Assembly: GCA_014871385.1 (NCBI GenBank)
Contig: CM026424.1
Coordinates: 4,677,041 to 4,741,040 of the forward strand
Direction: 5' to 3'
Source of the DNA: Ceratodon purpureus
Taxonomy: Eukaryota; Streptophyta; Bryopsida; Pseudoditrichales; Ditrichaceae
DNA: 64,000 bases
Shown one piece after another: positions 1 through 10,600 of this stretch. How positions within the stretch are numbered: position 1 is the first letter of the stretch; each line of letters begins with the position of its first letter. The notes below the pieces were generated by a model. It was not told the origin of the DNA and searched no databases. It saw only the letters and a list, made by a program, of their open reading frames with translations. The position numbers and the translations under genes are program-made.

Positions 1-3000
1 CTCAGGGTGGAGGTCGGCTTCGTCCGCTTCAGTGCTTGTAGGAGAGTCTGCTATTTCCACCATCGGAGGGTAGTCGCTCTCCAGACGTGCAGCTCTAGTC
101 TGGACACGAGGTCTTGACACGGTGATCTTGTCTGGCCTATGAGACTCTCGTTCATCTCCGAAGGCAACATCAGGTTTTCGTTTTAGTGAGACACAGACCT
201 CCTCCCCTTCGAGATGCGGGTCCCTTGTGCACCACTCGCCCGCTCCTGGCATGTTCATAATCGCTTCATGTAGGACCTTCGGGTTCCCTGTCCTCGCTGC
301 AGATCTCTGTGCACGTCGGAGGCTGAGCTCTTCTTTTGACGGACCTTTCCCGGGACGCTCCCCCTTCAAGAACTGGAAGTAGGCAACGCATTGCATGAAC
401 GCCCTTACAAAGTCGTCGACAGCTGCAACGTACAAGTCGCTGCCCCGATCTCCAGACTGCTGCTTCCACCTGTTGTGAATTGATTCAGCAAGATTGCACG
501 ACGGCATTTCCGCCAGCTCTTCCTCAGTGTGATTCTGCGCACATTAGGGGTTAGGTTAGGGTTTAGGGTCCAATTACTGACTGCGAAGCAAAAACAGTGC
601 CACCAGCAAGAGTCCTCGTCACCGAGGCCAATTGCCAAGCGCTGCAAGGCTGCTGCATTGGGCGCTAACTCAAGGCATGGAGCAACATGAAAGACCAGAC
701 TGAGTACCCCCAGCAAGAGTCCTCGGCACCGAGGCAAATTGCCAAGGGCTGCAAGGCTGCTGCATTGGGCGCTTAGTCAAGGCATGGAGCATCATGAAAG
801 ACCAGACTCAGTACCCCCAGCAAGAGTCCTCGGCACCGAGGCAAATTGCCAAGGGCTGCAAGGCTGCTGCATTGGGCGCTTAGTCAAGGCATGGAGCATC
901 ATGAAAGACCAGACTCAGTACCCCCAGCAAGAGTCCTCGGCACCGAGGCCAATAGCCAAGGGCTGCAAGGCTGCTGGATTCGGCGGTAGGTCATGCCTCG
1001 GAGGATCAGAAATGAGCAGATTCTGTACTCCCACCTGGAGTACTCGGCACCGAGGGCTGAAAGGGTGCTGCACTGGACGCTAGGGCATCGGAAGGAGCAT
1101 CACGAGAGAGCAGATTCTTTACCTTCACCAAGTCACCTAAGATGCGATAGACACCTGAAAGGCCGAGAGATAGCTTACCAGTTCCATGAAGCCTCCCCAC
1201 TGCCGATAGCGATGGTGCCAGAACGAGAGCCACGTCTCCATGTTGGAGAGCCCTTTTCCAGTTGCAGCGCCGGATGACATCCACCATGCTCGGATTGCCA
1301 AGAATTTTGTTTCAGCTTCGGCCAGTGTCGTCGCATTCTTGTACTGTTGGCAGAGTTTGATATGTTGTGCTCGGAGGTCCTGTCGAATGTTTGCGTTTGT
1401 ATGTTGCTCCAAAGACTGCCTCCAATGAAATAGGCATGTCCTCTCCCTGTCAACCATCCTCTCGGAGGCGTTACCGCTCCCATAGATAATTCGAACTGCG
1501 TTCCAATTCGCTTGGGCACCGTCTGCCATGAAGCCCTTAAAGTTAACTCTCGCGACCCCGTGAGTCTCCATGATGGCATTCAAATTCTTCCACAGCACGG
1601 ACTGGGCTGCCGTGTCCTCCGACTGCATGTCGCACGCAGCGATTGTCATTATCCGACAGTAAGTTGGGTCGTAGACGTGGCAGGCCATCGTTACCCAGTC
1701 CCTTACTCGCCTCACGTAGTCAAACATGATCCACGCATCCTCCAAGTCACCGCCTGTCTGCATACGCTTAACTAGATCGACTCCAGAACCCGGCCCTACC
1801 TCAGACATCTTGAAGACATACACCTTTGCCGCATCATCGCCTTGCCCCGGGAACATGTTATTCTGGATAAACTTCCAGTTGCTGAACCCCCGCAGCATCC
1901 TGATGCCATCCATAGTCCCAAAGCGCCTAACATTCTTGAACGACGTAATGCAATTTCGGATGTTTGGAGAAGAGAGGTGCTTACAGCGGTCGAATATTGG
2001 TTCGAGCTCCTCCAATTCAAGAATCTTCTGCGGTTCACCTTCCTTGGCCAGAAGTAACGGGCCCAGCAGCTCCTTCGCAGTTTCGAGGACGATTGCGGAG
2101 GGTGTGGCGGAGGGAGTGCGCTCCACCTGCTCCCTGATCAAATTCTCCGTGTGTTCGACGAAGTCACGGTTCTCGCCAGACTTCACTGGATGATTGTGAG
2201 TTCCGAAGTGAACGCACGCTCTCGTCATGTGAGGTCCTGCAGTGACATAGTAAATCTTTGCAGGACAAAGTGCAACGCAGGTAGGCGGCGTACTGCAAGA
2301 TTTACAGACCACGGTGGAACTCTGCGGCGGCTTCGAGCCAACTTCAAACAGTTTCTCAGATTTCCCATCCCATTCAGTCTCGTTCAGTACCGAAGTCCTA
2401 TTATCACGTGTAAGATACTCACATTTGACATTGTCACAGCGCAGATGGCCAAGGCACGACGAAGAACGGAATGTCAGCTTGAGGTCGTTCTGAATATTCG
2501 AAGTCGCTGTTCGAGTCCAAGGGTGTCCGTCGTATTTCCTATCCATTCCCCGTAACTGCTTTGCGCCGGAGTGATGGCCGTGAGCACCTAGGGGTGGGAA
2601 CTCAAAAATGACATCGCCATTGTACTGAGGAGGAAGGTACTCAACTTCCTGCATTCTAATTGCATCAAAATTGATGCAAGACAGAACACTCTTTGACCTT
2701 TTACGAGCGCTAAGCTTCATGAGGCACTGGACGACACTGTTTGAAGGGGAGACTGCCGGGATAGACGGAGGGGAGACTGCAGGGGTACATGGAACGGATG
2801 ACTTCAGGGAGGTTACTACTATTGCAGGAATCTCAACTGCAGTTGGCAATGTCGTGTCCTTCACCTCAGGGAGTACTGTCGTCTCAAGTACGTTTTCACT
2901 ATCAGAATCACTCAACTCAAAGATGGTTTGAAGTCCTGGCTCGGTCTTCACTTTCCTCAACGGCGGATCAGAATTGATGCAAACTGTTGTGGACGACCGG

Positions 3001-3293
3001 GGGGTAAGCAATTCAGTAGAAGCACCTAAGACAGACTCCGTAATTCCGTAGACTCTGTACTTCCCTGGTTTAAGCAACCAAAACGTCCCAAACTCCTTCT
3101 GGGTAGATAACTGAGCCACTGCATGCGAAAGTTCGCCACTGATGTCGTCAAATATCTCCTCCTCTACATGAAGTGATTCCTCTCTGTACTGGAAGCGAAG
3201 ACTCAGAGTGGTAGAACTGATCATAGCACACCCATCTACACCCAAAGGAAACGTAATCGGAACAGAATGCGAATCTGCACGAAGGTAAGCCAT
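1..3293 (-). CDS. Mutator-like (MULE) transposase gene, 3' end beyond the window edge
   Basis: Two exons are visible: 3293-1155 (713 codons from ATG) and 534-1, which is still open at the window edge. Both boundaries are phase 0 (CAG|GTGTCT and gcgcag|AAT). The N-terminal ~110 residues are beta-rich and unrecognised. Around residues 280-400 a Cys/His cluster ends in HFGTHNHPV, like the zinc-binding DNA-recognition domains of MULE and FAR1-type transposases. The DDE-like core follows: an acidic residue in TIAACDMQSED, then FMADGAQANWNAV, then RTCLFHWRQSL, the usual C..H element. The second exon begins with a basic helical stretch (NLAESIHNRWKQ) typical of the MULE C-terminal part. The single intron is filled by the local minisatellite. 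Long open frames suggest recent activity or selection. The family call rests on motif order; activity is not shown. An alternative is a domesticated MULE-derived DNA-binding protein. Confidence 0.7.
544..568 (+). repeat. short interstitial plant-type telomeric repeat
   Basis: A 25-bp run of TTAGGGG, TTAGG, TTAGGG and TTTAGGG units lies in the intron of the Mutator-like gene, ten bases from the exon 2 splice acceptor. TTTAGGG is the Arabidopsis-type plant telomere unit. It is too short to be a chromosome end. It is more likely a telo-box or a scar of break repair. Confidence 0.6.
590..1110 (-). repeat. minisatellite array (~109-bp units) in the Mutator-like gene's intron
   Basis: About four to five units of ~109 bp, each with a TCCTCGGCACCGAGGC core followed by GCCAAGGGCTGCAAGG. 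This is the reverse complement of the core that fills the ParB-methyltransferase introns from 5.9 to 18.2 kb, so relative to its host gene the repeat has the same sense in both genes. Flanking unit parts (GGAGCATCATGAAAGACCAG) have diverged from the large array. Confidence 0.85.
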
Positions 3294-3623
3294 ACTGTGA
3301 ACACGAAGAGCGAGATGTGAAAAAAGCAAACACGGCGGAGGAGATGATCACAGAATATTACGTACCCTTCTCGCTGCGACATTCTTCTAAACTCACACAA
3401 GAGTACATGATTCAGGAGACGGTTAACATTAAGACGTATAGTTAGGATAATTTCTGGAGCGAATAACCTTATATGAACTAATTAATCATGGATTAGTACA
3501 GGTCCAGAGAACATGCCCGCCCTAATATTCATTGTCATATAGGCTGGGATATTACAGGCATGAGTGGAAGATGACGGCCACTTTTAGTACTAATAGATTT
3601 TTTATTACAATGAAACGCTTTCA

Positions 3624-4146
3624 TTACAGCAGAACCATTCCGATCACATTCAGGTACACGTACTCCAAGGTCTTTAATCCCACTACTCTGTTAAACTCGA
3701 CGAATGTGTTTTCTGGACGGCTCCCTCGCATCGTAGTCTTTGATACTGTCTTCAAGAAGCCCATGAGTGCTAATTGCAGTCCAGCAGCCTCTACTTTGGA
3801 GCTTACGTCCTTTCGGACGAGGGGTGCTTCTTAAAAGACATCTGGAGTAGGTCCCCGGTTTGATGTTTCCAACTTTGGCGTACGCATGGGCTGCACTAAT
3901 AACGTCGCACACAGCCCGTTCTCCTTCTACCGTGGTTGCTGTGGCCGATTGGACACAGCCCTCGGCGTCCACAATCATGACATGAACGGAAGCAACTTGG
4001 GTGGGTGGCTCCTTGGAGTCTGGCAAGCTGCAATCTGGAACTGGATCAAAGGGACCCTGAAAATCGTCTAAGGACACCTCATACTCTCCCACTACCTGTG
4101 AATCTAGAAATATACGAGAAGGGGACATGAGCGGTTCTGCCTCCAT
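3624..4146 (-). pseudogene. small gene related to the N-terminus of the neighbouring transposase, interrupted by a frameshift
   Basis: An ATG at 4146 opens ~110 codons ending near NIKPGTYSRCLL. The protein-like signal then moves to another frame (VRKDVSSKVEAAGLQLALMG onward) that stays open to a TAA at 3624-3626. No intron of plausible size fits between the two segments, so a one-base frameshift is the simplest reading. The KPGTYSR segment aligns by eye with KPGKYRVY in the N-terminal domain of the adjacent transposase, suggesting a shared beta-type domain. The family is unknown. It faces the ParB-methyltransferase gene head-to-head with about 520 bp between the two ATGs, so a bidirectional promoter is possible. 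Confidence 0.4.
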
Positions 4147-4669
4147 CTCCAGTGAAGCCTCTACTAAGATAATCTCAGTGTGGAAATGCGTCTGGAAATG
4201 GAGGAGCCAGTGACATTTCTTATATAGGAGTACAATGAACGCAGCCTCGGCTCATGTTAAAACACGTGTCTAGGAGGGCTATATTAATGCAAAGAATGAA
4301 TCAGGGACGGCGCAGTCTTCGCATGGTTGTTTACATGCAGTTAATACGTGACAGTATGAAAGGTGAACTAACTTGTGCTGCAGAACAAATGCTACGTCCT
4401 GGTGAGTAGATATTGGAATATTATCAGGTAACTAAATTCATGTATTCCACGTACAGCCAACGGCGGCTCATTCATTAAGACAACTATTAGCGTCCAAATA
4501 TCTTATGGAGGGCCCAAATGTCAGTGAGAACTATAAATCGAGGTCTAGCTCATAATGACACGCTTTAAGACATTTTAAAGAATCAACATATTATGGGGTT
4601 CATAGATCCCTCGTCAGCTATTTTTTCAAGCCATTACGTAATGCTTCGGATGGCCCATTAGAATCAGAG

Positions 4670-7600
4670 ATGATCACACGATCTGCTTCGAAGGCGCAGG
4701 CAGAGTTATCCAGGTCTGTACAGAAACGGAGGCGTCTTCGGAGGAAGAGGAGGTTAGCGGCTCCGGAGGTCACTGTATCCCCGTACAATTTGCGTTCAGC
4801 GATGGGGAAGAAGGGAGGGAATTCTAGTCAGGCCGTCGGAGGACAAACTAGACGGCCTGCCGCTTCGATTGGACGAGACGATGTTTCACCGCGAACTCTG
4901 AACTATGTGGAAGAGGACGGAACGCCCATCCAGAATCCTCGCAGTAAGGTATGCTCCAATTCAATGGGAACCATGCATACGCTTGTCAACTTCGTTCTCT
5001 GGTAGACAATAAAAATCACTGTCCTCATGAGTATGGGTTACTTCAGAGTTGTCAAGTACATAGTCATCGAGTAGGCTGTAGTTTAGGAATTGAGGGTTTA
5101 GTGCGGGACGTTTCCTGCGGACGAAAAGGCCTATTACTCATGTGATTAAAATGGTGACAGATTGAACGATGTTTGAGCCGTATGAATTCATTTTTTGCGT
5201 TCTAGCCATATTATTTACGTACTGAGAAATTGCAAAGAGCGAATCCTTAATAATAGTTCGTTGGCGGTAATATCGGGGTCGGCACCGACTGAGGCAAGTT
5301 CTCCTTGCAATAGCGTAGGGGGCCGATTCAGACCGCAGCATATACGACGGACGGGTCTAGGTTAAGAGAGAGGGGGCGCATGCAGCCTCGCAACGACATC
5401 CTACGTAGTATTCTGCGTTCCTTGTGATTTTGGTGTCCCTTCTGTTCGTCTTCCATTCCCCTGCACTGCAGACCTCATTGAGCATTTAGTTATTACTACA
5501 GCTCCTGGAGCAGATCGAAGTCGAGGACGACATGGAGGAAGAATCAGTCGACCGGAGTATGCGAGCACCAGTAAAGCTGAAGCCCAGCAACCATATTCAG
5601 GTGACGACTTCATATGTTATTATGTTCTGCATTATATACGTCTTCCTTTAGCTTGTTGATGCCATCCATTTCGAGTAATTGGAGCTTCTGGTTAGTACAG
5701 CATTAGGTCTCGCGAGGATACCTAATATCCAGGGTTTTCTGAGAGAATACAAATTTCGATGTCGCAGCCTCAAACCGGTGCGGGAAGCAGTACCAGCGAC
5801 AGCGGTGGTCCTTTCATCGATACCAGAGGCGGCAACGTCATGATCGCAACACCCTCAAACAATCAGGTATGAGCTGATGCTTGGGCTCCAACTCCGATCA
5901 GGTCATGTCGTAATATCACTCCATTTCAAGCAGCGTCGTAGCCCACGGCATAATGCCTCGGTTTAGGGTACACCCGCTGCGGCTCCCAGTCTGGTGGTTT
6001 TATGTTGATTTGTAAGTTGTATTGTGTGCCCTTCTCGCATCCCCGCAGCCCTCGGCATAATGCCTCGGCGCCCAGGACTTGTGCCGGAGGCGCCAAGTGT
6101 AGGCTTCTTCTGTTGATTTGTAAGTTGCATTGTGTGCCCCTTCAGCAGCCTCGCAGCCCTTGGCATCAAGCCTCGGTGCCGAGGACTTATGCTGGGGGCT
6201 CCTGCTCTGGTCTTGTTAGGTTGATTTGTAAGTTGCATTGTGTGCCCCCCTAGCAGCCTCGCAGCCCTTGGCATGAAGCCTCGGTGCCGAGGACTTATGC
6301 TGGGGGCTCCAATTTTGGTCTTGTTATGTTGATTTGTAAGTTGCATTGTGTGCCCCTTGAGCAGCCTCGCAGCCCTTGGCATGAAGCCTCGGTGCCGAGG
6401 ACTTACGCTGTGGGCTCCTCCTCTGGTCTTTTAGTGTTGATCAGTCCTCTCTAGGGAACTAAGACTGACCAATATATGTTGTTTCTCTTTTGGAACAGGT
6501 GCCACGAAAAGGTGGTCCAGTAACCATGAGCGGAGGAGAGGATGACGTCGACGCAACACCAAGCAACAATCAGGTACGACTATCGTCTTGTTATGTTGAT
6601 TTGTAAGTTGCATTGTGTGCCCCCCTAGCAGCCTCGCAGCCCTTGGCATGAAGCCTCGGTGCCGAGGACTTATGCTGGGGGCTCCAATTTTGGTCTTGTT
6701 ATGTTGATTTGTAAGTTGCATTGTGTGCCCCCCTAGCAGCCTCGCAGCCCTTGGCATGAAGCCTCGGTGCCGAGGACTTATGCTGGGGGCTCCAATTTTG
6801 GTCTTGTTATGTTGATTTGTAAGTTGCATTGTGTGCCCCTTCAACAGCCTCGCGGCCCTTGGCATGAAGCTTCTGTGCCGAGGACTTATGCTGGGGGCTC
6901 CAACTCTGGTCTTGTTATGTTGATTTGTAAGTTGCGTTGTGTGCCCCCCTAGCAGCCTCGCAGCCCTTGGCATGAAGCCTCGGTGCCGAGGACTTATGCT
7001 CGGGGCTCCTGCTCTGGTCTTGTTATGTTGATTTGTAAGTTGCATTGTGTGCCCCCCTAGCAGCCTCGCAGCCCTTGGCATGAAGCCTCGGTGCCGAGGA
7101 CTTATGCTGGGGGCTCCAATTTTGGTCTTTTTATGTTGATTTGTAAGTTGCATTGTGTGCCTCTTGAGCAGCCTCGCAGCCCTTGGCATGAAGCCTCTGT
7201 GCCGAGGACTTATGCTGGGGGCTCCAACTCTGGTCTTGTTATGTTGATTTGTAAGTTGCGTTGTGTGCCCCTTGAGCAGCCTCGCAGCCCTTGGCATGAA
7301 GCCTCGGTGCCGAGGACTTATGCTCGGGGCTCCTGCTCTGGTCTTGTTATGTTAATTTGTAAGTTGCATTGTGTGCCCCCCTAGCAGCCTCGCAGCCCTT
7401 GGCATGAAGCCTCGGTGCCGAGGACTTATGCTCGGGGCTCCAATTTTGGTCCTTCTTTGTACATTTTAAAGTTGCATTGTGTGCCCCCCTAGCAGCCTCG
7501 CAGCCCTTGGCTTCATGCCTCGGTGCCGAGGACTTATGCTGGGGGCTCCAATTTTGGTCTTGTTATGTTGATTTGTAAGTTGCATTGTGTGCCCCCCTAG

Positions 7601-10600
7601 CAGCCTCGCAGCCCTTGGCATGAAGCCTCGGTGCCGAGGACTTATGCTGGGGGCTCCTGCTCTGGTCTTGTTATGTTGATTTGTAAGTTGCATTGTGTGT
7701 CCCCCTAGCAGCCTCGCAGCCCTTGGCATGAAGCCTCGGTGCCGAGGACTTATGCTGGGGGCTCCTGCTCTGGTCTTGTTATGTTGATTTGTAAGTTGCA
7801 TTGTGTGTCCCTCTAGCAGCGTCGCAGCCCTTGGCATGAAGCCTCGGTGCCGAGGACTTATGCTGGGGGCTCCAATTTTGGTCTTGTTATGTTTATTTGT
7901 AAGTTGCATTGTGTGCCCCTTGAGCACCCTCGCAGGCCTTGGCATGAAGCCTCGGTGCCGAGGACTTCTGCCGTGGGCTCCAACTCTGGTCTTGTTATGT
8001 TGATTTGTAATTTGCGTTGTGTGCCCCTTGAGCAGCCTCGCAGCCCTTGGCATGAAGCCTCTGTGCCGAGGACTTATGCTGGGGGCTCCAACTCTGGTCT
8101 TGTTATGTTGATTTGTAAGTTGCGTTGTGTGCCCCCCTAGCAGCCTCGCAGCCCTTGGCATGAAGCCTCGGTGCCGAGGACTTATGCTCGGGGCTCCTGC
8201 TCTGGTCTTGTTATGTTGATTTGTAAGTTGCATTGTGTGCCCCCCTAGCAGCCTCGCAGCCCTTGGCATGAAGCCTCGGTGCCGAGGACTTATGCTGGGG
8301 GCTCCAATTTTGGTCTTTTTATGTTGATTTGTAAGTTGCATTGTGTGCCCCTTGAGCAGCCTCGCAGGCCTTGGCATGAAGCCTCTGTGCCGAGGACTTA
8401 TGCTGGGGGCTCCAACTCTGGTCTTGTTATGTTGATTTGTAAGTTGCGTTGTGTGCCTCTCTAGCAGCCTCGCAGCCCTTGGCATGAAGCCTCGGTGCCG
8501 AGGACTTATGCTCGGGGCTCCTGCTCTGGTCTTGTTATGTTGATTTGTAAGTTGCATTGTGTGCCCCCCTAGCAGCCTCGCAGCCCTTGGCATGAAGCCT
8601 CGGTGCCGAGGACTTATGCTGGGGGCTCCAATTTTGGTCTTTTTATGTTGATTTGTAAGTTGCATTGTGTGCCCCTTCAGCAGCCTCGCAGGCCTTGGCA
8701 TGAAGCCTCTGTGCCGAGGACTTATGCTGGGGGCTCCAACTCTGGTCTTGTTATGTTGATTTGTAAGTTGCGTTGTGTGCCCCCCTAGCAGCCTCGCAGC
8801 CCTTGGCATGAAGCCTCGGTGCCGAGGACTTATGCTCGGGGCTCCTGCTCTGGTCTTGTTATGTTGATTTGTAAGTTGCATTGTGTGCCCCCCTAGCAGC
8901 CTCGCAGCCCTTGGCATGAAGCCTCGGTGCCGAGGACTTATGCTGAGGGCTCCAATTTTGGTCTTTTTATGTTGATTTGTAAGTTGCATTGTGTGCCCCT
9001 TGAGCAGCCTCGCAGGCCTTGGCATGAAGCCTCGGTGCCGAGGACTTATGCTGGGGGCTCCTGCTCTGGTCTTATTATGTTGATTTGTAAGTTGCATTGT
9101 GTGCCCCTTCAGCAGCCTCGCAGCCCTTGGCATCAAGCCTCTGTGCCGAGGACTTATGCTGGGGGCTCCAACTCTGGTCTTGTTATGTTGATTTGTAAGT
9201 TGCGTTGTGTGCCCCCCTAGCAGCCTCGCAGCCCTTGGCATGAAGCCTCGGTGCCGAGGACTTATGCTGGGGGCTCCTGCTCTGGTCTTGTTATGTTGAT
9301 TTGTAAGTTGCATTGTGTGTCCCCCTAGCAGCCTCGCAGCCCTTGGCATGAAGCCTCGGTGCCGAGGACTTATGCTGGGGGCTCCAATTTTGGTCTTGTT
9401 ATGTTGATTTGTAAGTTGCATTGTGTGTCCCTCTAGCAGCCTCGCAGCCCTTGGCATGAAGCCTCGGTGCCGAGGACTTATGCTGGGGGCTCCAATTTTG
9501 GTCTTGTTATGTTTATTTGTAAGTTGCATTGTGTGCCCCTTGAGCAGCCTCGCAGGCCTTGGCATGAAGCCTCGGTGCCGAGGACTTATGCTGGGGGCTC
9601 CAACTCTGGTCTTGTTATGTTGATTTGTAATTTGCGTTGTGTGCCCCTTGAGCAGCCTCGCAGCCCTTCGCATGAAGCCTCGGTGCCGAGGACTTACGCT
9701 GTGGGCTCCTCCTCTGGTCTTTAAGTGTTGATCAGTCCTCCTTAGGGAACTAAGACTGACCAATATATGTTGTTTCTCATTTGGAACAGGTGCCACGAAA
9801 AGGTGGTCCAGTAACCATGAGCGGAGGAGAGGATGACGTCGACGCAACACCAAGCAACAATCAGGTACGACCATCGTCTTGTTATGTTGATTTGTAAGTT
9901 GCATTGTAAGCCCCCTTGGAGCCTCGCAGCCCTTGGCATGAAGCCTCGGTGCCGAGGACTTATGCTGGGGGCTCCAATTTTGGTCTTGTTATGTTGATTT
10001 GTAAGTTGCATTGTGTGCCCCCCTAGCAGCCTCGCAGCCCTTGGCATGAAGCCTCGGTGCCGAGGACTTATGCTGGGGGCTCCAATTTTGGTCTTGTTAT
10101 GTTTATTTGTAAGTTGCATTGTGTGCCCCTTGAGCAGCCTCGCAGCCCTTGGCTTCATGCCTCGGTGCCGAGGACTTATGCTGGGGGCTCCAACTCTGGT
10201 CTTGTTATTTTGATTTGTAAGTTGCATTGTGTGCCTCCCTAGCAGCCTCGCAGCCCTTGGCATGAAGCCTCGGTGCCGAGGACTTATGCTGGGGGCTCCA
10301 ATTTTGGTCTTGTTATGTTGATTTGTAAGTTGCATTGTGTGCCCCCCTAGCAGCCTCGCAGCCCTTGGCATGAAGCCTCGGTGCCGAGGACTTATGCTGG
10401 GGGCTCCAATTTTGGTCTTGTTATGTTGATTTGTAAGTTGCATTGTGTGCCCCTTGAGCAGCCTCGCAGGCCTTGGCATGATGCCTCGGTGCCGAGGACT
10501 TATGCTGGGGGCTCCAACTCTGGTCTTGTTATTTTGATTTGTAAGTTGCATTGTGTGCCCCCCTAGCAGCCTCGCAGCCCTTGGCATGAAGCCTCGGTGC

